From contig NZ_CP038469.1 in assembly GCF_004684345.1 (NCBI RefSeq), positions 2,480,001 to 2,544,000 of the forward strand: DNA of 64,000 nucleotides. Direction: 5' to 3'. Both the position numbers and the translations under genes were made by a program. Below are positions 44,274-52,761 of this stretch, in pieces (positions within the stretch are counted from its first letter, which is position 1; the number at the start of each line of letters is the position of its first letter). This DNA comes from Citrobacter tructae (lineage in GTDB: Bacteria > Pseudomonadota > Gammaproteobacteria > Enterobacterales > Enterobacteriaceae). The notes beneath the pieces are model-generated. The model saw nothing but the letters and a program-made list of their open reading frames with translations. It had not been told where the DNA came from and searched no databases.

Positions 44274-45125
44274 GTGCTTATTATCGAAACCTTGCCGCTG
44301 CTGCGTCAGCATATCCGTCGTCTGCGTATGGAAGGCCAGCGCGTTGCGCTGGTGCCGACGATGGGCAATCTGCACGACGGTCATATGAAGTTGGTCGACG
44401 AAGCGAAAGCGCGTGCGGACGTGGTGATCGTCAGCATTTTCGTCAACCCAATGCAGTTTGACCGCCCGGAAGATCTGGTGCGTTATCCGCGAACGCTGCA
44501 AGAAGATTGCGAAAAGCTGAACAAACGCAAAGTTGATTTTGTCTTTGCTCCGGCAGTGCAAGATATCTACCCGCAAGGGACAGATACCCAAACCTATGTA
44601 GAAGTTCCTGGGCTATCCACCATGCTGGAAGGCGCAAGCCGTCCTGGACACTTCCGCGGTGTTGCCACCATCGTCAGCAAACTGTTCAACCTGATCCAGC
44701 CGGATATCGCCTGCTTTGGTGAGAAGGATTTTCAGCAACTGGCACTGATCCGCAAAATGGTTGCCGATCTGGGCTACGACATTGAAATCGTCGGCGTTCC
44801 GATTATCCGCGCTAAAGACGGTTTAGCCCTCAGCTCACGTAACGGATACCTAACGGCAGAACAGCGTAAAATCGCCCCTGGCTTATTCAGCGTCATGAGC
44901 AGCATGGGTGAAAAATTACAGGCTGGTGAGCGTGACCAGGAAGAAATAATTGCCATTGCCGAGCAAGAACTGAATGAAAAAGGTTTCCGTGCCGACGATA
45001 TTCAGATTCGCGACGCCGATACGCTGCTCGCTCTGACCGACACCAGCAAACGCGCAGTGATTCTGGTTGCCGCATGGCTGGGCCAGGCGCGTCTGATCGA
45101 CAATAAAAGCGTTGAGCTTGCCTGA
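44274..45125 (+). CDS. panC: Pantothenate synthetase
   Basis: PanC joins pantoate and beta-alanine using ATP through a pantoyl-adenylate. The 283-residue protein starts at a GTG after AAGGAG and has the nucleotidyltransferase HxGH motif in NLHDGHMKL (near 34-37), the FGEKDFQQL and LALSSRNGYL motifs. panD, the source of beta-alanine, normally lies close by; here it is 7.2 kb downstream, beyond the second fimbrial operon. The coding sequence is intact. Confidence 0.97.
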   Translation: MLIIETLPLLRQHIRRLRMEGQRVALVPTMGNLHDGHMKLVDEAKARADVVIVSIFVNPMQFDRPEDLVRYPRTLQEDCEKLNKRKVDFVFAPAVQDIYPQGTDTQTYVEVPGLSTMLEGASRPGHFRGVATIVSKLFNLIQPDIACFGEKDFQQLALIRKMVADLGYDIEIVGVPIIRAKDGLALSSRNGYLTAEQRKIAPGLFSVMSSMGEKLQAGERDQEEIIAIAEQELNEKGFRADDIQIRDADTLLALTDTSKRAVILVAAWLGQARLIDNKSVELA

Positions 45126-45373
45126 TATTTTAAGCAATACCGGCAAATGCCGGTATTCATCATCAGCATCCTCCGCCCCAAAAAACATTCAAAATATCTA
45201 TATTTTTATTTTTTCTACATTGTAAATTAAATTTCAGTGTCAGCACTTTTATTGCTCAAAACATATTTAAATGATATATTTTTAAGCTAAATATAATATT
45301 ATATTGCCACAGCTATTTTCATTATTACTCAATACCTTTTTATTATTACACCCGCTATCAAGGATATATTAAG
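45126..45373. other. AT-rich leader of the second fimbrial operon (248 bp)
   Basis: After the panC hairpin the sequence becomes very AT-rich (repeated TTTTTATT and ATATAATATTATAT) up to AAGGATATATTAAG before the first pilin. The operon promoter should be here, and the composition suggests silencing by H-NS (inference). Confidence 0.5.
45136..45157 (+). terminator. Hairpin after panC
   Basis: A 9-bp stem AATACCGGC / GCCGGTATT with a 4-base AAAT loop lies 11 bases after the panC stop. The following CATCATC lacks a T-run, so termination may be partial or this may be an mRNA end stabiliser. Confidence 0.5.
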
Positions 45374-45955
45374 ATGGATACGCAAAGAATAAAATTAGGA
45401 CTTCTCTCTTCTGCAATTGGATTACTATTATCAGCACAGGCTTTCGCAGCCGATGTTGTCGTCACCGATGCAGGAAAGGTGCACTTTAAAGGCAATGTTG
45501 TTGACTCTCCTTGCGTTGTTTCTGCTGGCGATCAAGGTGCGGATTTAACCGTGATGCTGTCAGATGTCGCATTAACCCAATTCTATGGTGCCAGTTCTTC
45601 AACCAGCGCAGGTGTTGCAGGAAACCATAAAGAAACGTTTACCATTAATATGGAAAAGTGCAGCTCTGCTGACGTACAAAATATTACCTTTACCTTTAAA
45701 GGCACGCCAGATACTAAGGACCCCACCGTACTGAAAAACACCAGCATCGCGACACCTGCGGCGGTTGATGTGGGCATTGCCATCTTTGACGGCGCAACCA
45801 AACTCTCTCTCGGCACAGCCAGCGGTGTGCTGACTATTCCAGCTGGGGAAACCACAGGCCATAAAGATTTTCAGGCCGATTATTACACCACTGGAACTGG
45901 CGTGACTAAAGGGGCGGTTGACGCCGTAGCCACATTCGACGTCACATTCAGCTAA
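45374..45955 (+). CDS. Major fimbrial subunit of the second operon
   Basis: A 193-residue type 1-like pilin with signal peptide (MDTQRIKLGLLSSAIGLLLS...AFA) and mature start ADVVVTDAGKVHFKGNVVDS. The canonical disulfide is between Cys in DSPCVVS and Cys in MEKCSSAD, and the C-terminal zipper is VATFDVTFS. GKVHFKGNVVDSPC is the FimA-type N-terminal pattern, different from the YadN type of the first operon, so the two operons are not simple duplicates. A ribosome binding site AAGGATAT precedes it. A gap of 154 bases follows before the chaperone. Confidence 0.87.
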   Translation: MDTQRIKLGLLSSAIGLLLSAQAFAADVVVTDAGKVHFKGNVVDSPCVVSAGDQGADLTVMLSDVALTQFYGASSSTSAGVAGNHKETFTINMEKCSSADVQNITFTFKGTPDTKDPTVLKNTSIATPAAVDVGIAIFDGATKLSLGTASGVLTIPAGETTGHKDFQADYYTTGTGVTKGAVDAVATFDVTFS

Positions 45956-46109
45956 TACAACCAAGCGAGATATACGTATTTATGCCAATTTTCCGGTAGT
46001 GCGATGTTTATTTACCAACATGGACAGGTAAGAAACATTTTTATATTCCGAAACAATTGTATAACAGCGCTATATCTCGTTTACTCACTGTCTATGGAAT
46101 GGACATCCT

Positions 46110-46823
46110 ATGATGCGGCAATTTTTAGACTTTATAACAAAAATATTTCTTAACGTTACATTACTTATTCTCGTAATATCTTTTTATTGTACCCAAGCCT
46201 ACGCCGAAAACGGCGGCGTAGGTTTAAGCCACTCCCGAATCATTTTCTCTATCAATGAGAAGCAAGCAACGCTGGGAGTGCATAATAGTCATCAGAAAAG
46301 CCATTTTCTTGTTCAGTCATGGGTGGAAAATTTTCAACAAAAAAAGGTCAACGATTTCATCGTTACGCCACCGCTGTTTGTGATCAAACCGAAAAGCGAA
46401 AATACGCTACGCATCGTGCCAACGAGCAATGCTCTGCCGACCGATAGAGAGACATTGTATTGGCTCAACGTAAAAGCAATTCCGTCTTCTGAAGAAGATA
46501 AAAGTAGTAATACGTTAAAGATTGCGATCCAAAACCGCATTCGCCTGCTGGTTCGACCGGCGGACCTTCCCGTCACTCCCGGTGCAGCACCCAAAATGAT
46601 GCGCTTTAAACGCGTGGGAAACTCGTTGGTTATCACCAACCCCAGCCCTTATTACATTAGCCTGGTCAACATTCAGGTCGGCACGACCAAGCTGGATAAT
46701 CTGACCATTGCGCCAAAACAGGACACCGCTATCCCACTTCCAGCCAATGCTCAGGGAAATTTGTCACTGCAAACCGTTGATGATTACGGCTCGCAGATGC
46801 CAGTCATCCGGGGCGATCTATGA
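46110..46823 (+). CDS. First periplasmic chaperone of the second operon
   Basis: A 237-residue PapD-family chaperone with a long hydrophobic leader (about residues 1-32, ending QAYA) and then ENGGVGLSHSRIIFSINEKQ. It has LVQSWVEN (near 69), the NTLRIVPTSNALPTDRETLYWLNVK segment and anchoring Lys/Arg in AIQNRIRLLVRP. The usher ATG overlaps its stop (ATGA), indicating coupled translation. It presumably serves the major pilin and the adhesin. A second chaperone at the end of the operon may serve others. Confidence 0.9.
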   Translation: MMRQFLDFITKIFLNVTLLILVISFYCTQAYAENGGVGLSHSRIIFSINEKQATLGVHNSHQKSHFLVQSWVENFQQKKVNDFIVTPPLFVIKPKSENTLRIVPTSNALPTDRETLYWLNVKAIPSSEEDKSSNTLKIAIQNRIRLLVRPADLPVTPGAAPKMMRFKRVGNSLVITNPSPYYISLVNIQVGTTKLDNLTIAPKQDTAIPLPANAQGNLSLQTVDDYGSQMPVIRGDL

Positions 46824-49408
46824 ATCATTCGAAGGGGATCAGGCGTGATTATCTCTGCGAAGCAGCACGCCAGTCACTTTCCTTTTTTTTGCTGGCGTAC
46901 TGCGCTATTCCAGCAGCAAGCCAGGCGGAGTCGCTGCACTTCGATCCTGCATTTTTATCTGACGATCCCTCTGCCGTCGCCGCGCTGGATCAGTTCGAAA
47001 AAGGCATTAGCCAACCACCGGGGCGCTATCGGGTCGACTTGTGGCTCAACAGTCAGCGTATCGATACCCGCGACGTGGTTTTCGTACTGCGCCAGGATGC
47101 GTTAGCCCCCTGCTTTACCGAATTACAACTGAGCGAAATGGGTGTTAATGTCGGGCAACTCAGTGCATTTCACGCCAGCGAAAAAACCGGCGAATGCCTT
47201 GCCCTGACGGATGCCGTGGCGGATTCCGTTGCTGATTACAACGTCAATCAACAGACGTTGAAAATCACCATTCCACAGGCGCTGATTAAACCCAACGCCC
47301 GTGGCTATATCGCCCCGGAAAAATGGGACAACGGTATTCCCGCTTTTTTGCTTAACTATCAATATCACGGAAGTTCAGGCTACGGTGCCTGGGCGGGCGA
47401 TGATGGGTTTCTTAATATACAAAGCGGGCTGAATCTTGGCCCCTGGCGTTTGCGCGATTACAGCACTTATACCTACCAGCACGGCAATGACAGCGAATCA
47501 CAAGCCGACTGGCAGCATATCAGCACCGCCATCACCCGCCCCATTATTGCACTACGCAGTGCATTAACCCTTGGCGATACCTATACCGACGGTCAGATTT
47601 TTGAGAGCGTGAACCTGCGTGGCGCGCAGCTTAGCTCTGATGACAGCATGTACCCGGACAGCCAGCGCGGCTTTGCGCCAACGGTTCACGGCGTCGCGAA
47701 AAGCAATGCGCAGGTGACGGTTCGCCAGAATAGCTATGTAATTTACCAAACGTATGTCCCTGCGGGAGCGTTCGTCATTGACGACCTCTACCCAACCTCT
47801 TCCAGCGGTGACCTGGAGGTGACGGTAAAAGAGGCCGATGGCAGTGAGAATCAGTACATCGTCCCCTACGCTGCGGTGCCATATTTGCAGCGCGAAGGTC
47901 ATCTGCAATACAACATGGCGGTCGGGAAATACAACAGCAACGACAGCCAGCAGGAAACGCCAACCATCGCACAAGGGCAATTTTTCTGGGGGATGCCGCT
48001 CAATACCACGCTGTACGGTGGCGCGCAGTGGAGCGAAAATTATCGCGCAGAAGCCCTTGGCTTCGGTTTTAACCTGGGAATGCTCGGCGCAATTTCGCTG
48101 GATGCCATTCATGCCGACAGCATATTGCCCGACGATTCAAAACACAGCGGAGAGTCGTACCGTTTTCTGTATTCCAAAACGCTGGAGGCAACCAACACCC
48201 ATTTCCAGTTGGCAGGCTACCGCTACTCTACGAAAAATTATTACACGCTCGAAGATACCACCTGGCGTCATATGAAAGGCGACAGAAGTTCGTTTAATGA
48301 AGACGACGATGACATCCGCACACTGCAGAATACCTACGATCTGTATCAAAACCAACGCGCGCAGGTACAGCTAAATATTTCACAGTCGTTTGATGAATAC
48401 GGCTCGCTCTATCTCAATGCCAACCGTCAGGATTACTGGAACAGCGATGAGAAAAATACCAGCATCCAGTTGGGCTACAGCAGTTCGCTAAAATCCATCA
48501 ACTACAGCCTGAACTACAGCTATTCCCATACCAGCGGTGCAGAAGATGACCGCATTTTGTCGTTAAATATCTCCATCCCGTTGAGCCAACTCCTGGCCGG
48601 CGATACACGCTATGACCGACGTAGCAACAGCGCCTGGCTCGGCTTTAACAACAGCTCAGATAACTCGGGTCGCGTCACCAATGCCATGACGCTTTCCGGC
48701 AATCTGCTGGACGATCATACCCTGAACTACAGTCTGCAACAGGGCATCGTTAACCAGGGCGTTGGCTACAGCGGCAACGCCAGCCTCAGCTATCGCGCCG
48801 CCAAAGCACAGGCCAACGTCGCCTACAGCTATGACCGAAACAGCCAACGCGTTAACTACGGCCTACAGGGAAGTTTGCTGGCGCACGCCAACGGTATCAC
48901 CCTAAGCCAATCGCTGGGCGACACCAACGTGCTGGTAAAAGCCCCAGGTGCAGAAGGCGTGGCGCTGGAAAATGCGACCGGTATTCGTACCGATAGCCGT
49001 GGCTATGCGGTGATTCCGTGGGCCACCGCCTACCGTGAGAACCGGGTTGCCCTGCGTGCGACCGATCTGGGCGATAACATCGAGGTCGACAACAACATCG
49101 CCTATGTTGTCCCGACCAAAGGGGCCATTGTACGGGCAGAATTTACCGCGCGCGTCGGCTGGCGCGGTTTAATTACGTTAATCCACGATGGCCGTTCCGT
49201 ACCGTTTGGTGCGACGGTGACTCTGGATAATGACGCAGGAACCAGCATTGTCGGCGACGAGGGGCAAGTTTTTCTCGGCGGCTTGCCCGCGACAGGACAA
49301 CTGCTGGCGCGATGGGGAAACGATGCAAACCAACAGTGCAAAGCCACATTCACCTTACCCATAGATAACGCTGTTCCGGTTATACAAACGCAAGCGGAGT
49401 GCCTGTAA
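46820..49408 (+). CDS. Outer membrane usher of the second operon
   Basis: An 862-residue FimD-family usher: leader (about 1-36, ending SQA), N-domain from ESLHFDPAFLSDDPSAVAAL, a barrel with a plug domain (around FAPTVHGVAKSNAQVTVRQN, near 300-330), and C-terminal domains with the terminal cysteine pair (QQCKATF ... TQAECL). It overlaps the preceding chaperone by 4 bases and the following adhesin by one base (TAATG), so chaperone, usher and adhesin form a coupled block. Divergence from the first usher is extensive. Confidence 0.92.
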   Translation: MNHSKGIRRDYLCEAARQSLSFFLLAYCAIPAASQAESLHFDPAFLSDDPSAVAALDQFEKGISQPPGRYRVDLWLNSQRIDTRDVVFVLRQDALAPCFTELQLSEMGVNVGQLSAFHASEKTGECLALTDAVADSVADYNVNQQTLKITIPQALIKPNARGYIAPEKWDNGIPAFLLNYQYHGSSGYGAWAGDDGFLNIQSGLNLGPWRLRDYSTYTYQHGNDSESQADWQHISTAITRPIIALRSALTLGDTYTDGQIFESVNLRGAQLSSDDSMYPDSQRGFAPTVHGVAKSNAQVTVRQNSYVIYQTYVPAGAFVIDDLYPTSSSGDLEVTVKEADGSENQYIVPYAAVPYLQREGHLQYNMAVGKYNSNDSQQETPTIAQGQFFWGMPLNTTLYGGAQWSENYRAEALGFGFNLGMLGAISLDAIHADSILPDDSKHSGESYRFLYSKTLEATNTHFQLAGYRYSTKNYYTLEDTTWRHMKGDRSSFNEDDDDIRTLQNTYDLYQNQRAQVQLNISQSFDEYGSLYLNANRQDYWNSDEKNTSIQLGYSSSLKSINYSLNYSYSHTSGAEDDRILSLNISIPLSQLLAGDTRYDRRSNSAWLGFNNSSDNSGRVTNAMTLSGNLLDDHTLNYSLQQGIVNQGVGYSGNASLSYRAAKAQANVAYSYDRNSQRVNYGLQGSLLAHANGITLSQSLGDTNVLVKAPGAEGVALENATGIRTDSRGYAVIPWATAYRENRVALRATDLGDNIEVDNNIAYVVPTKGAIVRAEFTARVGWRGLITLIHDGRSVPFGATVTLDNDAGTSIVGDEGQVFLGGLPATGQLLARWGNDANQQCKATFTLPIDNAVPVIQTQAECL

Positions 49409-50505
49409 TGTCACGCCTGATACCGACCACCCTATTATTTTTCACCGCGCTAATGATGACCTGCACAGCACAGGCCTATACCGGCTGGTGTACGTCAGTA
49501 AATGGCCCAACGGATTACGATTTTTACGTCGATGTCACACTACATAGCATTAATGACACCCATGTTAACGATACCTTTTCACGCTCCTGGAATAGCAGCA
49601 CCACTTACCCCGCCATGTGCGATACCACACCGGGTAGAGGTTCAGATACCGTATTTAAAGCAGATCCAGGCCCAGCCAATATTGATCTGGGTATGGCGGG
49701 GAATGAACATTATTATCTGCTGGCCAATACCGATGGATTTCTGGCCATCACAACAAATATTGCTATTGTCGATGCGGACTCAGGGTCAGGCATGTCAACT
49801 TACAACGTGCCATTTAAAGATAAAAGCAATCACATGATATCCGTCCACCAGCCGGTCAGCGGAAAAATTGAGGATTGCCCGAACTGCCAACACTGGGGTT
49901 CAGGATCAGAAGGCAATATCAAGCTTCGCGTCGAGAAACGTATTACCGCCCCACTCATTGCCATTCCTGCTGGCACACTTATCGCGACTCTGTATGCCTC
50001 ACACACAGACGGTTCATACGGGCCAGACCCTATCTCTTACGTCACCATTGGCGGCACCATTTCCGTGCCACAAGGCTGCGAGCTGAACGTGGGCGATACC
50101 ATCACCATTAACCTTCCCGATGCCTGGGCCAACGATTTCAAAACCGTCGGGCAAATACCAGTGAACTACACCCCCGTGGCAAAAGATATCGAAATCCACT
50201 GTTCCAACGTCGAGATGACGCAAGAGTTACAGCTAGGCTTACGCGCTACCCCCTCAACCAGCCTGCCGGATGCCATTCAATCCAGTAACGACAATATTGG
50301 CGTGATGCTCAGCGTTCAGTCCGCCAGCGCACCGGAACACATAATCAGACCGAACGATAGCACTTCGCGCATTCCGTTTTACCTGGATAAAGATAACGGC
50401 TTCGCCCACGTCATGTTGCAGGCCTGGCCGGTAAAAACCAAAGACGTTGTTCCTGCGCCGGGGCTGTTTACCGCCCGCGCCACACTTGATGTGTATTACC
50501 CGTAA
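49408..50505 (+). CDS. Putative tip adhesin of the second operon
   Basis: A 365-residue two-domain fimbrial protein with leader (MSRLIPTTLLFFTALMMTCTAQA), N-terminal domain (about 24-205) starting YTGWCTSVNGPTDYDF with a CPNCQ pair near residue 155, then a pilin domain from SVPQGCELNVGDTITI to TARATLDVYYP. The length is twice that of a pilin. The start at 49408 overlaps the usher stop and follows AGCGGAG. The ligand is unknown. Gene order around it (usher, adhesin, two pilins, chaperone) resembles bcfC-bcfD-bcfE-bcfF-bcfG of Salmonella, an inference from order and size only. Confidence 0.82.
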   Translation: MSRLIPTTLLFFTALMMTCTAQAYTGWCTSVNGPTDYDFYVDVTLHSINDTHVNDTFSRSWNSSTTYPAMCDTTPGRGSDTVFKADPGPANIDLGMAGNEHYYLLANTDGFLAITTNIAIVDADSGSGMSTYNVPFKDKSNHMISVHQPVSGKIEDCPNCQHWGSGSEGNIKLRVEKRITAPLIAIPAGTLIATLYASHTDGSYGPDPISYVTIGGTISVPQGCELNVGDTITINLPDAWANDFKTVGQIPVNYTPVAKDIEIHCSNVEMTQELQLGLRATPSTSLPDAIQSSNDNIGVMLSVQSASAPEHIIRPNDSTSRIPFYLDKDNGFAHVMLQAWPVKTKDVVPAPGLFTARATLDVYYP

Positions 50506-50516
50506 GGAGGAGCAAA

Positions 50517-51047
50517 ATGCACCATCTCTTTATCGGCATCAGCCTGATACTAGTTTCACTTTTTAGCCATGCCGAGATACTGGAAGGCAGCGTAGATATC
50601 GAAATCAGCGGCAATATTCTGGCCCGTACCTGCGATATTGCCACGGCCGATGCGACAAAAAATGTCGATCTCCACGAGCACGATCGCCGGGCATTCAGCC
50701 AGGTCGGCGATACCTCCCCCACGGAATCTTTCACTATCCAGCTTGAAAACTGCGTGGTGAAACCGAACGACACCAACAGTGTGTATATGACCTTTTCCGG
50801 GCAGCCCGCCAGCGACGCGGAACTCTTAGCCCTGAGTCACGCCGGAAACGACGGCGTGGCGGGAGGCATTGCCGTGGAGATCCTCAATAGCGGTAATCAA
50901 CGCATTCCACTCAATAGCGAGCAAACCTACCCTATCAGCGCCGGAGACAATCTCTATACATTCGGGCTGCGCTATTCCGCCATCGCCGTACCGGTCACCG
51001 CCGGGGACGCCAACGCGGTACTGTATATCGACTTACGCTATGAGTAA
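50517..51047 (+). CDS. Minor fimbrial subunit, second operon (first of a pair)
   Basis: A 176-residue pilin with short leader (MHHLFIGISLILVSLFSHA) and mature start EILEGSVDIEISGNILARTC. The disulfide joins ARTCDIAT and LENCVVKP, and the C-terminus is VLYIDLRYE. It follows the adhesin by 11 bases, with AAGGAGG as a strong ribosome binding site. The next gene encodes a similar protein with the same ISG-x-I-x-x-x-TCDI and GLENC/QLENC pattern, so the two are probably a tandem duplication forming the adaptor part of the fibre. Confidence 0.85.
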   Translation: MHHLFIGISLILVSLFSHAEILEGSVDIEISGNILARTCDIATADATKNVDLHEHDRRAFSQVGDTSPTESFTIQLENCVVKPNDTNSVYMTFSGQPASDAELLALSHAGNDGVAGGIAVEILNSGNQRIPLNSEQTYPISAGDNLYTFGLRYSAIAVPVTAGDANAVLYIDLRYE

Positions 51048-51570
51048 GACCATGCCCAAAAGATTATGGCTATATCTCAGTGTTATTCTGCCGCTCAACC
51101 TGTATGCGCATGATATCGAAGTACAAATTAGCGGCAAAATTAAGGACAGCACCTGCGATATTGTGCAAACTGACCGCGATAAAGAGGTGCAGATGGGCGA
51201 TTATCGCCTGCAGGATTTACTGACAACGGGCATATCAACCAACCCGATCGGTTTTACCATTGGCCTCGAAAACTGCGGCCCGGAGACCAACAACGTCAAG
51301 ATTGCCTTTACCGGTAACGCCCCCACCGCCAAACCGGAACTGCTGGCGCTCGATAGCGGTTCGGTGGCGCAGTTAGGCATCCGTCTTCTCGATAAAAACA
51401 AAAACGCACTGGCGCTCAATAACACCCAGGACGGCGGCGTGTCTTATCCGCTTCAGCCGGGGCAAGCGGCTTATTCACTACAATTTTATGCACAATACGT
51501 TGTGCTCACCACGCCAGTTCCCGCTGGCCCCGCCAACGCCACAGCGAACCTGATTTTGACATGGCCATGA
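51040..51570 (+). CDS. Minor fimbrial subunit, second operon (second of a pair)
   Basis: A 176-residue pilin read from the ATG at 51040, overlapping the preceding stop. An ATG at 51052 (MPKRLWLYLSVILPL) would give 172 residues, and neither has a clear ribosome binding site, so translation is probably coupled. Leader ends NLYA, then HDIEVQISGKIKDSTCDIVQ, disulfide partner in GLENCGPE, end ANATANLILTWP. The final residues WP rather than a Tyr-x pattern are unusual for a pilin zipper. Its stop overlaps the next gene (ATGA). Confidence 0.83.
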   Translation: MSKTMPKRLWLYLSVILPLNLYAHDIEVQISGKIKDSTCDIVQTDRDKEVQMGDYRLQDLLTTGISTNPIGFTIGLENCGPETNNVKIAFTGNAPTAKPELLALDSGSVAQLGIRLLDKNKNALALNNTQDGGVSYPLQPGQAAYSLQFYAQYVVLTTPVPAGPANATANLILTWP

Positions 51571-52280
51571 TGCGCAACCTGATTTTACTGCTCGCCGCAC
51601 TGATACTCCCCGTTACCGCCACAGCGGGCGTGGTGGTCGGCGGGTTACGCTTTATCTACCCACAAAGGGCAAAAAGCCTGAGCGTATCATTACGCAATAC
51701 CGCCAACGCACCGTATCTGGTACAAAGCAAAATTCTGCCGGACGACGCGCAGGACAGCCCCGGATTACTCACTTCCACGCCCAAACTGGCAAAAGTGCCC
51801 TTTATCGTAACGCCGCCGCTGTTCCTGATGCCTGGGCAAAACGAACATCAGCTCCGCATTATCGCCACGGGAAACATCCCGCAAGACCGGGAAAGCCTAT
51901 TCTGGCTGAGCGTTTCGGCGATTCCATCGGTAAACGATGCAGAAAAATCCAGGGTGTTAATCGCCTTTCGCCAGCAGGTCAAACTGATCTGGCGGCCTGA
52001 TGCACTGGCGGAAAAACAAGGGGAATTACGCTGGCAGCGTCACCAGCGTGACGTCATCGTCAGCAACGACAGCGCCTGGTATGTCACGCTGGCGGGAATG
52101 CAAATCAACGGCAAAGCGCTGACGGGCGGGATGGTTCCTCCATTTTCTCGTCGGCAACAGCCCTGGTGCCCAGCCACAGGGAAATGCACGATATCCTGGC
52201 AAGATATGGATGATATGGGGCAAAAAAAAACCGCGCGAGCATGTCACCTTATAAAGCACGTTCTCATATGGACAGGTTAG
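51567..52280 (+). CDS. Second periplasmic chaperone of the second operon
   Basis: A 237-residue PapD-family chaperone: leader MMRNLILLLAALILPVTATA, then GVVVGGLRFIYPQRAKSLSV, LVQSKILPDD, FIVTPPLFLMPGQNEHQLRI, QDRESLFWLSV and anchoring Lys in FRQQVKLIWRP. Cys pair PWCPATGKCTISW is near the C-terminus. The frame runs past the usual end through a run of nine A (52221-52229), giving a 19-residue tail (ARACHLIKHVLIWTG end). With one fewer A the chain would end KKPREHVTL at a TAA nearby. Starts at 51561 and 51570 are also possible. Having two chaperones in one operon is seen in some systems such as bcf. Confidence 0.82.
   Translation: MMRNLILLLAALILPVTATAGVVVGGLRFIYPQRAKSLSVSLRNTANAPYLVQSKILPDDAQDSPGLLTSTPKLAKVPFIVTPPLFLMPGQNEHQLRIIATGNIPQDRESLFWLSVSAIPSVNDAEKSRVLIAFRQQVKLIWRPDALAEKQGELRWQRHQRDVIVSNDSAWYVTLAGMQINGKALTGGMVPPFSRRQQPWCPATGKCTISWQDMDDMGQKKTARACHLIKHVLIWTG
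52221..52229 (+). repeat. A9 homopolymer near the 3' end of the second chaperone gene
   Basis: Nine consecutive A in ATGGGGC-A9-CCGCG shift between two C-termini depending on length. Runs of nine or more A are known substrates for polymerase slippage in enterics. Confidence 0.8.
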
Positions 52281-52366
52281 ATAAATCGGGCAATACTGCC
52301 TGCGAAATTTCTCAAAGCAGGCCGCGTTGCCTGCGTCGTTATCGTAAAGGTTTAAAGGTAGACGTT

Positions 52367-52747
52367 ATGATTCGCACCATGCTGCAAGGCAAGCTTCACC
52401 GCGTGAAGGTCACGCAGGCGGACCTGCATTACGAAGGCTCCTGTGCCATTGACCAAGACTTTCTCGATGCTTCCGGTATTCTGGAAAACGAAGCTATTGA
52501 TATCTGGAACGTGACTAACGGTAAACGTTTCTCGACCTACGCAATTGCGGCTGAACGCGGCTCGAAAATTATCTCAGTGAACGGTGCTGCAGCGCACTGC
52601 GCTGAGGTTGGCGATATCGTGATTATCGCCAGCTTCGTGACCATGTCTGACGAAGAAGCTCGCAACTGGCGCCCGAAAGTGGCCTACTTTGAGGGTGACA
52701 ATGAAATGAAACGTACCGCGAAGGCCATTCCTGTACAGGTTGCCTGA
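52367..52747 (+). CDS. panD: Aspartate 1-decarboxylase
   Basis: PanD makes beta-alanine from aspartate for pantothenate synthesis. It is a pyruvoyl enzyme activated by self-cleavage between Gly24 and Ser25, visible as HYEGSCAID. The 126-residue start at 52367 (MIRTMLQGKLHRVKV) follows AAAGGTAG. The frame from 52241 includes 42 codons of non-family sequence. Only 86 bases and no T-run terminator separate it from the fimbrial operon, so read-through into panD is possible. In E. coli cleavage is assisted by PanZ. Confidence 0.97.
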   Translation: MIRTMLQGKLHRVKVTQADLHYEGSCAIDQDFLDASGILENEAIDIWNVTNGKRFSTYAIAAERGSKIISVNGAAAHCAEVGDIVIIASFVTMSDEEARNWRPKVAYFEGDNEMKRTAKAIPVQVA

Positions 52748-52761
52748 TTTTGTGTACAGAA

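Noticed and set aside
34051..45373. An invertible fimbrial switch (fim-type inverted repeats and recombinase) in either fimbrial leader
   Set aside because: No recombinase gene is present and no pair of matching inverted repeats was seen flanking a promoter-sized segment in either leader.
46020..46033. TGGACAGGTAAGA near 46021 and TGGACAGGTTAGA near 52268 as possible direct repeats bounding most of the second fimbrial operon
   Set aside because: The match is only about a dozen bases, lies inside the operon on the left (after the first pilin gene), and has no integrase or attachment-site context. Chance is likely.
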